Shown one piece after another: positions 49,650 through 60,822 of a stretch of 64,000 nt of DNA. Under the pieces are notes generated by a model that ran no database searches, was not told the origin of the DNA, and worked only from the letters and a program-made list of their open reading frames with translations. A program made the translations under genes and the position numbers. Numbering within the stretch: position 1 is the first letter of the stretch; each line of letters opens with the position of its first letter. Source of the DNA: Eopsaltria australis (taxonomy: Eukaryota; Chordata; Aves; Passeriformes; Petroicidae); the NCBI GenBank assembly GCA_034509425.1, contig JAVTVJ010000132.1, positions 4,485,470 through 4,549,469 of the forward strand. Direction: 5' to 3'.

Positions 49650-51526
49650 CCAAATTTATTTAAAGCTAGGTTTTTGTCTCTGGTTTAGCAGCCCATCACA
49701 ATTTAAGGCTGAAACAGGAATATTTACTTCCTTGAACTGTAAAGCATCTCAGAATGAATGGACATTGTTGCAGTTTTGTTTGCTATAACTCAAAGTCAAA
49801 TTTGGAATCCTTTCTACAAATGTTTCCTTAGTTTAAATATTTTTAATCTGAAAAAGAAAATGAGATGCTTTTTTATAGCAAAACGTGTGAAAAATCCTGA
49901 TGTTAAAAAATTGTATCAAATTTGAGGTGCCAGTCAAAGGTAAGTTTACATTGCTTATAATAGTCCAGTGCAGAACTGGTCAATAAACTCTCTGAAAAAA
50001 TTTACTCTGACAAGACAAATATCTTAAAGCTTCTCCCAGTTGGTTCTGAACTTTCTGTGTTAAATGAGAAAAACATTATTACAGTGGAAAGTTCAAGAAG
50101 AGAAAAAGAGCTCCTTCTTCCGTGATTTCCCAGAAGGTAAAGTTTGCTTCTTCCCAATGTTCAGTTAATGCCACAAATGTGCATCACCTGGCGAAACAAA
50201 CCCATCAACCCTAACAGGAGCCACCCCATAGTTCTCAGCATGTGTTTTATGTTGGCATCATAGGATTGTGCAGCTGCCTGCAAAGTCACACCGGTCACTG
50301 TATTGTAGAATAGGAGAGTGAGGGCAGAGGGCAAAGGCAGGGGACCTTCACCAGTAGAGAGCAGAGTCCATCTGCATCAGCCCTGCAACCTGTGTGTTCT
50401 GAACTGAGGAGACAGGAACATCTGGGTTCAAGGCATATACTGTAAAAATGTAAGGACTAGGGGAGCCAAGGTTAAATTATTTTGCACATGATTTGTGTGG
50501 GTTCCTATTAGGGTGTCAGCAGCCACCATGTACAGTAGATGCCTTGTCAATAACAATGACATCCTTCGCCCTGTTCAGTCCAGTCCAACAAACGAGCACT
50601 GGAAAACACTGTTCACAAATCAGCACAGTAATCAAGAATAGCTTAAGGAAACAAGGACAAGATGACTAAATCTAATACCAATGTGGAGGTGGACAGAGTA
50701 CAGGTAACAGCTACCTGAGTACAATAAATGGCAGTTGGGAGTGGGTCTCTGAAGTATCAAGGTGTGACATTAGAGTCAAGGTTTTGTATTAATGACATGT
50801 TCCCAGAACGTTCAGCAGAGTGCATTACTGATCAGTTTGTAAGTGCTTTAAAATAAATATTTGAGGACGAAAGCCCCAAAAATTTAAAATTGGGCATGAA
50901 GTTATAAACAAGTGTCAAAACCTCCCAGAAGCACTACAGTCAACATTAATCACAGGAAGAAGAAAATGCTTCAAAACAAAGGTTTCTAAATATCCTGATA
51001 AGCTAAACAAAATATAGCAAAAACATTTACCCCTTCCATTTGTTTATGGTTGTGGAAGGGATACCTCTCTCTGCCCTTCACTCCATCCTTATTTTCATAC
51101 AGGAGATTTCTCTTCCATACATTTTAAAAATATAATTTTACTTTTGTTAGTTTTCCTGCTATTTTATATTTAAAGAATAATAGCTGTATGTATTTTTTTC
51201 ACTTTAAAAATTGGTATTGCACTGGTTCTTCTAGTTTTCTTCAGATAATACTGATCTTCTATCATGAGTATATTCCTTTAAAATTCATAAAGGCAGGTGC
51301 ATATATGTGCTAGTTCTCTGCTCCATATCAGATTGTCTATTGAATAAACACAATTATATATTTTTAAACTAACAGGTATTAAGGAATTTCATATCCTGAA
51401 TTTTGTAAACTCATTTAGCTCTGTGTTTTTCTAGAAAACTGTTTTCTCTCCAAATACCAGCTCTGTTATACTTGTAAGACCCTGCCTTTCATTATATCAC
51501 TATTTAGTGTACAAACAAATTACAGA
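49650..51526. other. No recognised feature
   Basis: Unique sequence with somewhat higher GC at 50160-50780. No open frame of note and no recognised repeat. Confidence 0.5.
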
Positions 51527-51812
51527 GTTCCAGAACCATAGAATGGCTGAGATGGAAATGAACCTCTGGAGGTGAGTTTATACAGCTTTCCCAGTTTAAT
51601 CAGGGTCAAGGATCTCAAAGGATGGAAACTTCACAACTTCTCTGGTTCACCTGTGCCAGTGCTAGGCCACCCTCACAGTGACAAAGGCTTCCCTGCTGTT
51701 CAGACAAGGAACTGCTGTTCCTCTGCTGCAATTTGTGCCCATTGCTTCTGATCCTGGCACTGGGCACCACTGGAAAGAGACTGGCTGTGTCCTCTTTGCA
51801 CCTTCCCTTTAG
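51527..51812 (-). mobile_element. CR1 LINE 3' fragment
   Basis: Reverse-complemented CR1: 'ACCATAGAATGGCTGAGATG', 'AACCTCTGGAGG', 'CACAACTTCTCTGGTTCACC', 'TGTGCCAGTGCTAGGCCACC', 'TTTGTGCCCATTGCTTCTGA', 'CACTGGGCACCACTGGAAAG' and 'GTCCTCTTTGCACCTTCCC'. It is another CR1 subfamily and moderately diverged. Its inner (5') end passes directly into the TA microsatellite. Confidence 0.9.
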
Positions 51813-51903
51813 CTATATATATATACACATAAACACTTACAAACACGTTATATATGTGTAATATATATGTCATATATATTATATACTATATGTATATATA
51901 TGA
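51811..51903. repeat. TA-rich microsatellite at the end of a CR1
   Basis: Alternating TATATA with interspersed ACAC/GTGT steps over ~90 bp. In CR1 the next sequence would read roughly 'GGTATTTATACACATTGAT'. The repeat starts exactly there, so it probably expanded from that AT-rich CR1 segment. Confidence 0.8.
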
Positions 51904-52195
51904 GGGTTCTGCATGCAATCACAAATTTGTTGAAAGGTGTTGATGTGTGTGGGTATGGAAGGAATCTGCTAGCTAGGTGATTAGAGGACTTATAAGATTA
52001 CTACTTCTAGGATAACTGGCTTTTTAAGAGACTTGCATGAGATTATCATTGGCATGTTTTGTGTTAGTCAAAAATACTGTGAGTGAAATTTATTCTCAAG
52101 TTATTTGGGCAGAGGAGAGCATTACTAAATCTGGGGTTATTGTGTGGTTTACAAGAAGAAGTGCACCTCCTGGTCTTTTAGTCTAAGAGTTGCAC

Positions 52196-52278
52196 ACGGT
52201 GAGCACGGCCCTGCTGCGCTAATGGTTGGACTTGATGATCTTAGACACCTTTTCCATCCTTAATGATTCTATGATTCT
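52196..52278 (+). mobile_element. CR1 3' tail
   Basis: The last ~60-80 bp of CR1: 'AATGGTTGGACTTGATGATC', 'TTTTCCATCCTTAATGATTC', and octamers ATTCTATGATTCT. The sequence upstream of 52220 ('GCACACGGTGAGCACGG') is not typical CR1 and could be the head of a composite element, but no tRNA-type box could be confirmed. Confidence 0.85.
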
Positions 52279-53115
52279 TTGTGAGACAGCACAGAAGTTT
52301 GATGTTTTGCTTTGCTGCTCTGCTTTTCACTCATTGGTTTGTGTGGTATAACCTCTGCTTTAGTCTGGAAACTAAGCCATGCTGTACCTCCCCTTCAGGC
52401 TGCAAGTTTTCTCCTGCTGCACATGGGGTTTGCTCATAGCATCATTTGTCTCATCTCTGTGCACTGACTTGCCATCCTTTCTTTCCCTCTGTGTTTTGCA
52501 GTGATGTAAACACATACCAAAAATGCCCAAGTGGCTCATGTCTGCATTCAGAAGGCTCACTGTTCCAATGAACACACCAGAGATACACATGTACTCCTTT
52601 TATTTTGTAGCATATTCATAACTCATACTTTCTGTGTGCTGTACTGAGTGTTTACCCTAGAGTATTTGCATGCCTGTTTGGTAAGCCAGTGTTTGAAAGG
52701 AAACCTTATTTGCCCTCAAGTTATCAAAATGAGTATTAAATATATGTCCCATGCCTCAGGTCCTAGCTGCAGTTTTCTTTTAGAATAGAGGCCTCCAGTC
52801 CTTCAGTACTCTCTTACTTCCTGATACTGAATTATTATTATCTCAACAAATTTGGAAAGACTGATTAATAAAGAAATCTAGTTGTTTCCTTTATGGTGGA
52901 AAACACTTATGCCTGTATGCTTATAAATCAACCTGTGCTTAAAAGCTGTGCTTGAAATCTAAGCTGTATTGTAAAGGTAGTGATACGCCAAAATATTTCA
53001 GAAGTAGCTGTGCGTTTTGCTGGATGTTGCAGCAAGAGTCAGAGAGGGATGAGGGCTGCATAAGGGATGCCCTGATACATGGGCCTTGGGAATCCAGCGT
53101 GTTCTGTGCCTTCAG
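52279..53115. other. No recognised repeat; sequence upstream of candidate exon
   Basis: The minus-strand frame at 52372-52590 shows no domain. If the exon at 53116 is real, this interval is intron or 5' untranslated sequence. The frame of that exon stays open back to an ATG at 52952. Confidence 0.4.
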
Positions 53116-53286
53116 GGCCTCTCTTTTTAAGTCAGGCAACCACCGGAAGGGAAGGATGAGGAATAATTTGAGCAAAGCAACTGCTGCTTCATTAGTTCTC
53201 ATACTACTAGTGCTGTCTAGCAGCCTGCATGATTACGAGTGCAAATCAACCAAACCTGTCACCAGTGGAATTAGTGATGGAGGCTG
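53116..53286 (+). CDS. Candidate first coding exon of an unidentified secreted or membrane protein
   Basis: The stretch is flanked by an acceptor-like pyrimidine tract ending TTCAG (53111-53115) and a strong donor-like GTAAGC (53287-53292). An ATG at 53156 has A at -3. From it, 43 full codons run to the donor, with the last codon split after two bases. The peptide starts MRNNLSKATAAS, continues LVLILLVLSSSL, then HDYECK. This gives a basic n-region, a hydrophobic core at residues ~12-24 and a polar, Cys-containing region after it, as in a signal peptide or type II anchor. Without splicing the frame ends after Trp44. It is also open upstream to an ATG at 52952 (112 codons), giving an alternative start. 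I do not recognise the protein. No second exon was found in the window. It could be a chance frame; codons are varied and not merely T-rich, which argues weakly for coding. Confidence 0.33.
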
Positions 53287-56200
53287 GTAAGCAGTTTGCA
53301 ACTTATCAGTTTGTGACCTTCCTGGGGTTCAGGGCACTGGCCTGACTTCTGCTGAAGGAAAAGTTTGTGATGCCTTTCAAGTGCTCCTTAACTTGTCAGA
53401 TGCAAGGGACTGCTTATTCCTTACTGCTTCTGCCCAGTTCTTAGACATGTAACAAACAGCCACAGTGTCTGCCACCCCTTGAGTGCAGTACTGATACCTG
53501 AGCCAGGGTTGATCTTAAGGTCTGCCTCTCTCACATCATCTTAGTGGAAGCAAAAAATGAAAATATGTACTTTGAGATAGAGCTTATTAATTTCTTAGTC
53601 TGTTTTTAATAGGCCTAATCCTGGGAAATCAGTGGATTGTGTTGTGAAAGGACGTTGGCATTGAGGGCTCCCAAGGAGAATTGCTGCATCATATTTAAAG
53701 TGATCCTGAGTGGAATTCACACCATAAACTGTCACTGACATTAGCACAAATGACGTGGTGAGTTTTGGGGTTCTCTGTAAAACAGCCTTTCTCTGGGTTA
53801 GTCTCAGGAGTAGTTTGTCCCAACTTGAGCAAAAGCTGAATTACAAATTCTGAATCAAAAACTCATGAGTATATCTACTGCTCTTCACTACAGTCAGTAC
53901 TTTCTAGAACTTGTTCCTTCTTTTGTTTGTTTGTTTGTTTGGTTTGGTTTGTTTGTCTTTGTTCTTGCTGCTGTTGCTTTTTTTAATTACAAATGACATT
54001 CAAAAGTACCTTATGGTATGGTATGATCACCATAATAGGGGAGAATGGTCTTAATTACAGATATACCACTTACAGGATCATGATAGTTCATAAAAGAGCA
54101 AAGTAACAGAAATATTAGAGCTTATGCTATGATGTGATACCATGTACACACTTTCTGTTCCTGTCCACAGTGATTTGGTATTTCACTGCTGTAACACAAG
54201 TCTGAGCTAGCATTAAAAGTAAACTTTAAGTACCAATACTTGTCCATTAATTCAAGTCTGATTGTTAGCATTCACTGTTTTCTATTATTCAGTCTGTCAA
54301 AACTATTTTTGTCAGAAGATCACTGATAGAAGAGCAGGAAATATAAATCTGGAAGACTGCCAAGAGAAGCAAAACTATCAAGGATAAAGAGAATAAAGAG
54401 ATTTTGTCTTTTTAAATGGCTTTTAATTTTAATATTCATTTTTTATTACTGATTAATTTGACAGAAATGCAAGGTGTTGAAAAATCAATTTTTGGTCCTC
54501 AGGAAAAAAGACACTTCTCTCTTAGAAGCAACATGATGGTTGTGACTTGTCTGACCTGTGTTTACTCAAGCACATCAGGGAATTATTATATACTAATCAA
54601 AAGTATCAAACTTGGGACTCAACTTTAAATTCATTAAAATGTGATTCTATAGAGGAGTCCAAACTCTTGTATCCCGGCTTTTCCTATTTTAATATAGTTT
54701 TAGTTTCTGTTTTAGTTACACCTTTTTTTTGAAGCACTGGAGCTGATACTCTAGGAAACAATGGTGTTCCTCCTTGGTGTTGATTAAATCCTCATGACAA
54801 ACATCTGAAGTTACAAATGTGAGAAAGCCAGTGTCTATACAGCAGATGCCTACAGGGCAAGGTGCTCAGGCCACTTTGGGGCATAAGGCTTAAACTGCAC
54901 TGAGATAACATGGTGCACTGTCATCGTTGGGTATTCTTAAACGTGGGTTGTTGAATCCAGGACCTGTTCTTCATTACTTTTGTCTGCCTGGTCGAAGCAC
55001 AGCCTGAGGAAGGTCTTTACTGCAACGGCTGTACTATACTGTTGGTGAAGGCTGCTCTCAGAGAAAAGCAAGTTGTTGAAAAAACATCTGGAAAAATAGC
55101 TCCCTGTCAGGTAGTGTAACAGGCTTGCTGGAGTCAGCTGAAAAAGGTACCCTGTGCTACAGCTCCTTGTATCAGCTGAGGAGTGGCACAGCAAAGCAGG
55201 GGAGTGCATTAAAGAGAGATTTCCTGCAATAAATGTAGAGAAAGTGAGTGATGTCATCTTCTATACAAGCATTGTATAGTTTAAGTGAAGCTGATTCACT
55301 GGTGTTTTCTCAACAAAGAATAACCTGGGCACAGATAAGACCTTTGGCTGCAATCACAATAAGTACTTGTGGTTTCTGCCCCTGGGGCTACAGCAGCTAC
55401 ATCTGGTGTCTGAGGATGACACTGTGAGAGCACTTAGGCCATTGCCCTCCATGCAGTGCTCAATCTAATGGCCACTCACATAGGGGAACATTACAAGTGC
55501 CCGTAGCCTCCACATTTTAAAAATGGGCAGGAAACATTCATTTTATGTTTGCTGTTAAGTTTAATGATTTGTGAAATCAACAGACACAAAAATCACCCCC
55601 TTTTGCCAGGTATCAAGTTGAAATTATTTCTTTTTATATCCACTGCTTGCCCTTTTATCTGCTCCATTTGAGACTTTTCAGAAATGCACTTGGGTGTAAT
55701 ACCCTAAAACTCTTAAAGGAAATTGCTTTATCCAGTGCTTAAGGCGGGGCTGGAGAGCCATTTTTGATCTACAAATACTATAAAGTGACAAAATGAAGAC
55801 TTAGCAGGGAATGCAATGAAGCTCTACAGAGCTCATGTTGGCAGCTGTTTAGCTTTAGGTTATTAGAGGAGGGGCTGCAATTGGTCAGCTGAGTCCTTTT
55901 TTAAATGTAAATACAGACCAACTGAGCTCAGATCTGTTCAAACTAGTCCATAATTTTCCTCAGGGTTCCGGAGTATTGAGAGCTTTGGTGTTGATTTATT
56001 GTAAAGTAACCATAATAGCAGAAACTCATTGCATGAGTATTCTGACCTAGCCTTAAGTTAACATGCAAAAGAAGTTTTTCTGTGCATGTTGTGTTATAGC
56101 AATTTTTACTATATAAAACACACATTTACAATATAATTGCACATATTTTCATACCTAGCTTTCAGGTAGTTAAAGACTGAAATCCTCTTTCAGCAATGGA

Positions 56201-57524
56201 TCAATGAAGCAAGATTAAATGCTTTGTCTAAGGTTAGTTAGACAGGTTAGTTATCCAGTGGCAGAACTAGAGAAAACTGCCATTCCTACTGTTAAGCTGG
56301 AATATTCAGAGGGTCCTGTGGACCATTTTGTGAGTTGTGTTAATATGTGACTGACTCAAAGTGCTGTTTTGTTAAGTGGAGTTACTCAGGTAGTTCTATG
56401 TGTAAATCCTGAGGCAAATTTTGTGTCCAGGTAGTCTTAAAATTACTCATTAGAATCTGTTTTCACAGTACATATAAATCAACAGGTCTTCCTTGCTTGC
56501 ACCTCTCCTGAAGTTCCTGGTATTGTGAAAGTATTTCCTATACAAAGTTAACTGAATATAACAGTTAAAATCCCCTTCTTCCCCTGAATTAACTTCCTCA
56601 GTAAAGCGCAGGCTGAATAAGATTCTGTCTTCTTAGAAAGCATTACACAGAATTAAACATCAGCATAAGTGAATGAAAAATGAGGTAAGTGATTCCTGAG
56701 GGATGTGCCACACATTCTTAGTAAGTTTTAAATTTTCTATTAAAAAAAAAAAAGCAAGCAGTGTTCTTTTTTCTTTGCTTTTGAGTATTTTTTCATGTAT
56801 TATTCCTTAGCAAAACAGAAAAGTCTCATGGATTTCAAACCATTTGCAACAGTTTTCAGCAGAAGGGCATGGACTTACCTCTGTGCCTTACTGTTCTGAA
56901 ACTTCATGACTAAATGCATCCTGGTAAATAAAATGGACTAAGAGCAACCTTTAGGCCCTGAGGGTAACTAGCTGGCACCTAAACTTTCCTCCCACAAAAA
57001 ACAGAATGTCTGTTTGAAGCTGTCTTTGGCCTATTCTGTGTCCAAATCTAAGCCTAGGTGTTGTCTGGGAGCATGAAGCTGATTAAGTGCTCCTATGAGT
57101 GGGAATCAGCTGCAGCTGAGCTTGTGCTCTGGCCCTATTTTGTGGGCTGTTGCAGCTCTAGCGTATGTGTGCTCAAACACAACAGGTGTTTCGTTCACAC
57201 TTTTTCAGCCTGTCAGAAGATTTTTTGAACTATGTTCAATTGGAGGAGTTTAGGATATTATACTGGCCTTTTACTTAAAGAGTTGTTATACTAAGACTTT
57301 TCAGAACATTGATCCTTCTGTTATTAGCTCAGAACTGTTGTACAAAGTGAAGCATCAAATGTTTTGATTATTCCTGTTTCAGCTGAATCTAGGGACAGAA
57401 TTTTTAAAATTGCTTTTATCATCTGATTGGACTCAATATTTTATATTTGATTTGCCTCCTGATACATATTTTCTTTTCTCTTAACTGTATTCCTTTAGTC
57501 CTCATCATATTTTCTTTGCCCTGT
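53287..57524. other. No recognised gene
   Basis: Unique sequence. Frames at 54416-54628, 54937-55257 and 55943-56125 show no domain. A GTTT microsatellite is listed separately. No exon continuing the one at 53116 could be recognised. Confidence 0.45.
53921..53958. repeat. (GTTT)n microsatellite
   Basis: Nine or so GTTT units, interrupted once by GGTTT steps. Confidence 0.9.
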
Positions 57525-58408
57525 TGTGGTGGGTTGACATTGGATGGATTCCAGGTGCTTACCAAAGCCACTCTATAACTCCCTCCTCAGCTGGGCAAGG
57601 GAGAGAAAATGTAATGAAAGGCTTGAAATAGGAGCAGGGAGAGATCACCCCACAGTTACTATCATTGGCTAAACAGTCTCCACTTGGGGAAATTAATTTA
57701 TTGCCAATCAAATCAGAGTAGGATAATGAGAAATGAAACTTTATCTTAAAACCACCTTTCCCTCACCCTTCCTTTCTTCCCTATTTCAACTTTACTCCTC
57801 ATTTTCCCTACCTCTTACCCATCAGCACTGCAGGGGAATGGGGGCTGCTGTCAGTCCATCACATGTTGTCTGTGACCCATGGGGCCACAAGTTCTGCCAG
57901 CAAACTGCTCCAGCATGTTCTTTCTCCACAGGGACACAGGTCCTGGGGCTTCCCATAGGGTTGTAGTCTCCTTTGGGCATCCACCTGCTCTGACAAGAGA
58001 TCCTACTTGAGCCGCAGGTGAATCTCTGCTCCACCATGGACCTCCAAGGGCTGCAGGGGCACAGCTGCCTCACCATGGGCTGCACTGAGACTGCAGGGGA
58101 ATCTCTACTCTGGTGCCTGGAGCATCTCCTTCTTATTGTTCTTCCCTGACCTTGGTGTCTGCAGAGCTGATCTCTCACATATTGTCACCTTTCTCTCTGG
58201 ATGCTGCTGCACAGTTTTTTTTTCATTATTCTTAACTGTATTACCCCAGAGGTGCTACCCACTATTGATGGGCTCAGCCTTGTCCAGTGGCAGGTCCACC
58301 TTGGAGCTGGCTGGCATTGGCTCTGTTGGACATAGGTGAAGTTTCTGGGAGCTTCTCACAGAAACCACCCCTGTAGCCATCTGCTACCAAAAGCTGGACA
58401 TCAATACT
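57525..58408 (-). mobile_element. Solo LTR of an avian endogenous retrovirus
   Basis: The 884-bp segment is bounded by a 5-bp direct repeat CCTGT (57520-57524 and 58409-58413), the target-site duplication size of ERVL-type and some other retroviral elements. Sense is the minus strand: the element would begin at 58408 (AG, where TG is canonical) and end at 57525 with CA (plus TGTGGTGGGTTG). AATAAA on the minus strand (plus 57697-57702) lies ~170 bp before the end and fits the LTR polyadenylation signal. The inner part has degenerate CTGCAGGGG/CTCCACC repeats. No gag, pol or env sequence flanks it, so it is a solo LTR left by recombination between two LTRs. I recognise the wording as a common bird LTR but cannot give its family name. 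Open frames inside it (57733-57966, 57822-58178, 58136-58339) are not genes. Confidence 0.85.
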
Positions 58409-60766
58409 CCTGTCTTAAATTTGTCAATTTTCTACTGTTTATCCTTCAAATGCTTGAATGCAATTAACTTTCATATAGAAGCATATCTAATATTTCACTG
58501 CGGTACTAACTGTTAACATAAAGGCTTCATAAAAATAATTATCAGAGGTTTTGGCTTCTAGAAACCACGTCCTAAGGTATAGTAGCTTATTTTTCTTTAT
58601 TCTTTTGCCTGACAATATACTTTCCATTCATTATTAGTATCATAAAAGTAATGTTAACAGTACTAAGATCATGTTCATGCTTTATACAAAGTTCTTTGTT
58701 CGCTTAAACACACATATTATTAGTAAATTACTCTTAAAAGTAGCTCAGGTGTAGAACACCATTCAGGCATATTTATTTCAGAAAGAATATTGCAATCTGT
58801 CCTCACAGTATGTAATTTGACCTTGTCAAAATTCATTTTTGAGAGTTAAACAGAGATCTTTTTCAAATTTTTTGCCATATTTTTATGTTAGTCATATAAT
58901 TAGTGCAGAGAAATGAAAAAAATGTCTTTCAGATAGTGAAACATGCCTTTTTTCAGTGATGAAAAAGACAAACCCCTTTTTCATGCAGAAAAAGGGATCT
59001 TCCATTTTGCAGTAGGATTACAATCCAGGATTAAAGAAAAATATTACTTGTATCTGAACAAGAAGCAGAGTGAACTGGGACTGTTTTATTCTACGAGAGA
59101 TAGTACCATAATATGAGCGAGTGCATGTTGCTAGAATAGGTGGAAAAAAATGGCTAAAAATGGTGGCTCCAAGAGATGATAACAACTTTTTATATCCAGA
59201 GGGCTGGTGCCAGTTGCTGATTGTGTTTCTGCTTGTTTTATGTTCAACTTCTAGCCAATATCAACACTTTTTAGTTTATGTCACCTGTTGTTGTATTTTA
59301 TTCTAGACCTCTCTTGACCATTAGATCACAATCCTGTGGAAGAACTGCCTTTTTGGTCTGCAGTGTGGACTATTGTTCCATATGGAATATTAGCTGCATG
59401 TAGTGTTGTTGCAGTGAGGCTGTTGCAGGAGGTTTGAATCTCAGAGGTGACGACCCTTCTGGACATTACTTTGTCCAGCTGACCTCCTTGTGTTTGGTTC
59501 CTTTCTCAAGAAAATGTTCTTGGTTGTAGAGCAGTCACAGTCAGAGTCCTGTCCTTATTCTGCAAGCTCAGTTTACCCTGGATACATCTGGACAGTAGGT
59601 CACATTGCCCTGCTGAACCCACTGCCTGGGAGAGATGGCTGTGGAGCAGAAAAAAGATTGTTTTCACATTTGTAAGGGAGAGAGACACTGGAATCACATG
59701 CACATGGAAGCCACTTCCAGCATAGCTGGAGTGTAGGAAGCATTATTGGTTTTATTATCATGTTGACTGCATGACACTTGACAGTGTGAATCCAGATGAA
59801 TGTCAGATAGACAAATGAGAGAATAAAATATTTGAGAACTGCATTTACAGGAATGTGACCACACAGGTCTGTCTTCTTGAAAGATAGCATTTTTAATGAT
59901 GAATGTGATGATATTTGGAAAAACAAATCCCAGTAAACTGCAAATAATTTTTTTCTGTACTTTATTAATTTCCTCAATCCTTCTCCTCTTTTTCCCACTA
60001 ATTTAAAGGGAAATGGTGTGTAAAAGAGGGTAAATACTGTTATGTAAGATGTTATTCATAAAAACCTTTTTTATAGGAACATTTTTAATCAGAGTTATTA
60101 TATGTTCATTTATCACAGACTGAATGGTTGAAACTTTAATTATTTGTGTACAAGGTTTTAGAAAATAAGGGAAAATCCCCAAGAAATCTCCAATTTATCC
60201 TAACTAAAGTAATTTTAGTTGACTGTGGGGGCTGTTTCTTGTGAAAGCTGCACCTGTACCATTTTCTCAGGATACAGTTTTCTCAGCGAAGGAGGAAGGG
60301 GAACTCTGTATGCTGGCAGATTTCCCAGTGTACTTGCGGAGGTAGTCTGGGAAGGAGAATGGCAAACTGCTCAGCAGGGATGTAGGAGGTGTTTATAATC
60401 AAAAGCAACACTTTCAGACTCCAGTGGCAGAGGAACATATTTAGCGAGGAGAAATTCAAAAGGCAGCTGTTCCATGGATTGCAAATGCCTCAGTTTTGTG
60501 ACTGTGCAGTGCATGGCCAAAGGTGTTACTGCCTAAGGGAGAGTGGGGAAAGAGAGGTGGCCTGTGAAAATAGGTTTAAGTATTACAACTCTGCAGAGCT
60601 GATCCCTGTGTTTGGGTGTCCTACAGACTCGAGATGGGGATAGTTCATTGACTTTGTTTACCTAGGTCTTGTGAGGTAGGCTTTGAAATCTCCTGCTACT
60701 TTACATCCAGTGACTTCCCAAGTCATTTAAGGAGATAGATAGTTAAAGTCCCAAGCCTTCAAATGA
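58409..60766. other. No recognised gene; GC-richer patch 59.3-59.7 kb
   Basis: Unique sequence. Frames at 59121-59306, 59490-59675 and 59600-59998 (132 codons, minus) show no domain. The patch at 59300-59700 may be an unrecognised repeat. Positions 60240-60640 hold another GC-richer piece with an 84-codon frame (60389-60643) of unknown nature. Confidence 0.45.
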
Positions 60767-60822
60767 GATTAGATAGATATATAGGTAGATAGATAGACAG
60801 ATAGGTAGATAGATACCTACCT
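60767..60822. repeat. (GATA)n/(GGTA)n microsatellite with inverted end
   Basis: TAGA/GATA units with GGTA and GACA variants, ending in a short inverted repeat AGGTAG...CTACCT. Confidence 0.9.

Noticed and set aside
49303..49788. 161-codon plus-strand frame over the CpG cluster
   Set aside because: It runs through the poly-T tract (a run of Phe) and mixes unrelated compositions on each side. No domain or splice support; the frame is best explained by chance and the GC-rich patch.
52180..52278. tRNA-derived SINE with a CR1 tail
   Set aside because: The CR1 tail is clear, but the upstream ~40 bp show no convincing A or B box, so only the CR1 tail is called.
53156..53286. Assignment of the candidate exon to the TAFA chemokine-like family
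   Set aside because: The length of the exon and a short KAT-containing N-terminus resemble TAFA2 superficially, but the split-codon phase and the sequence before the donor do not fit TAFA genes.
57822..58178. 118-codon minus-strand frame
   Set aside because: It lies wholly inside the solo LTR and has no similarity to a protein family.
59600..59998. 132-codon minus-strand frame
   Set aside because: Composition is like translated AT-rich DNA and nothing in it matches a family.
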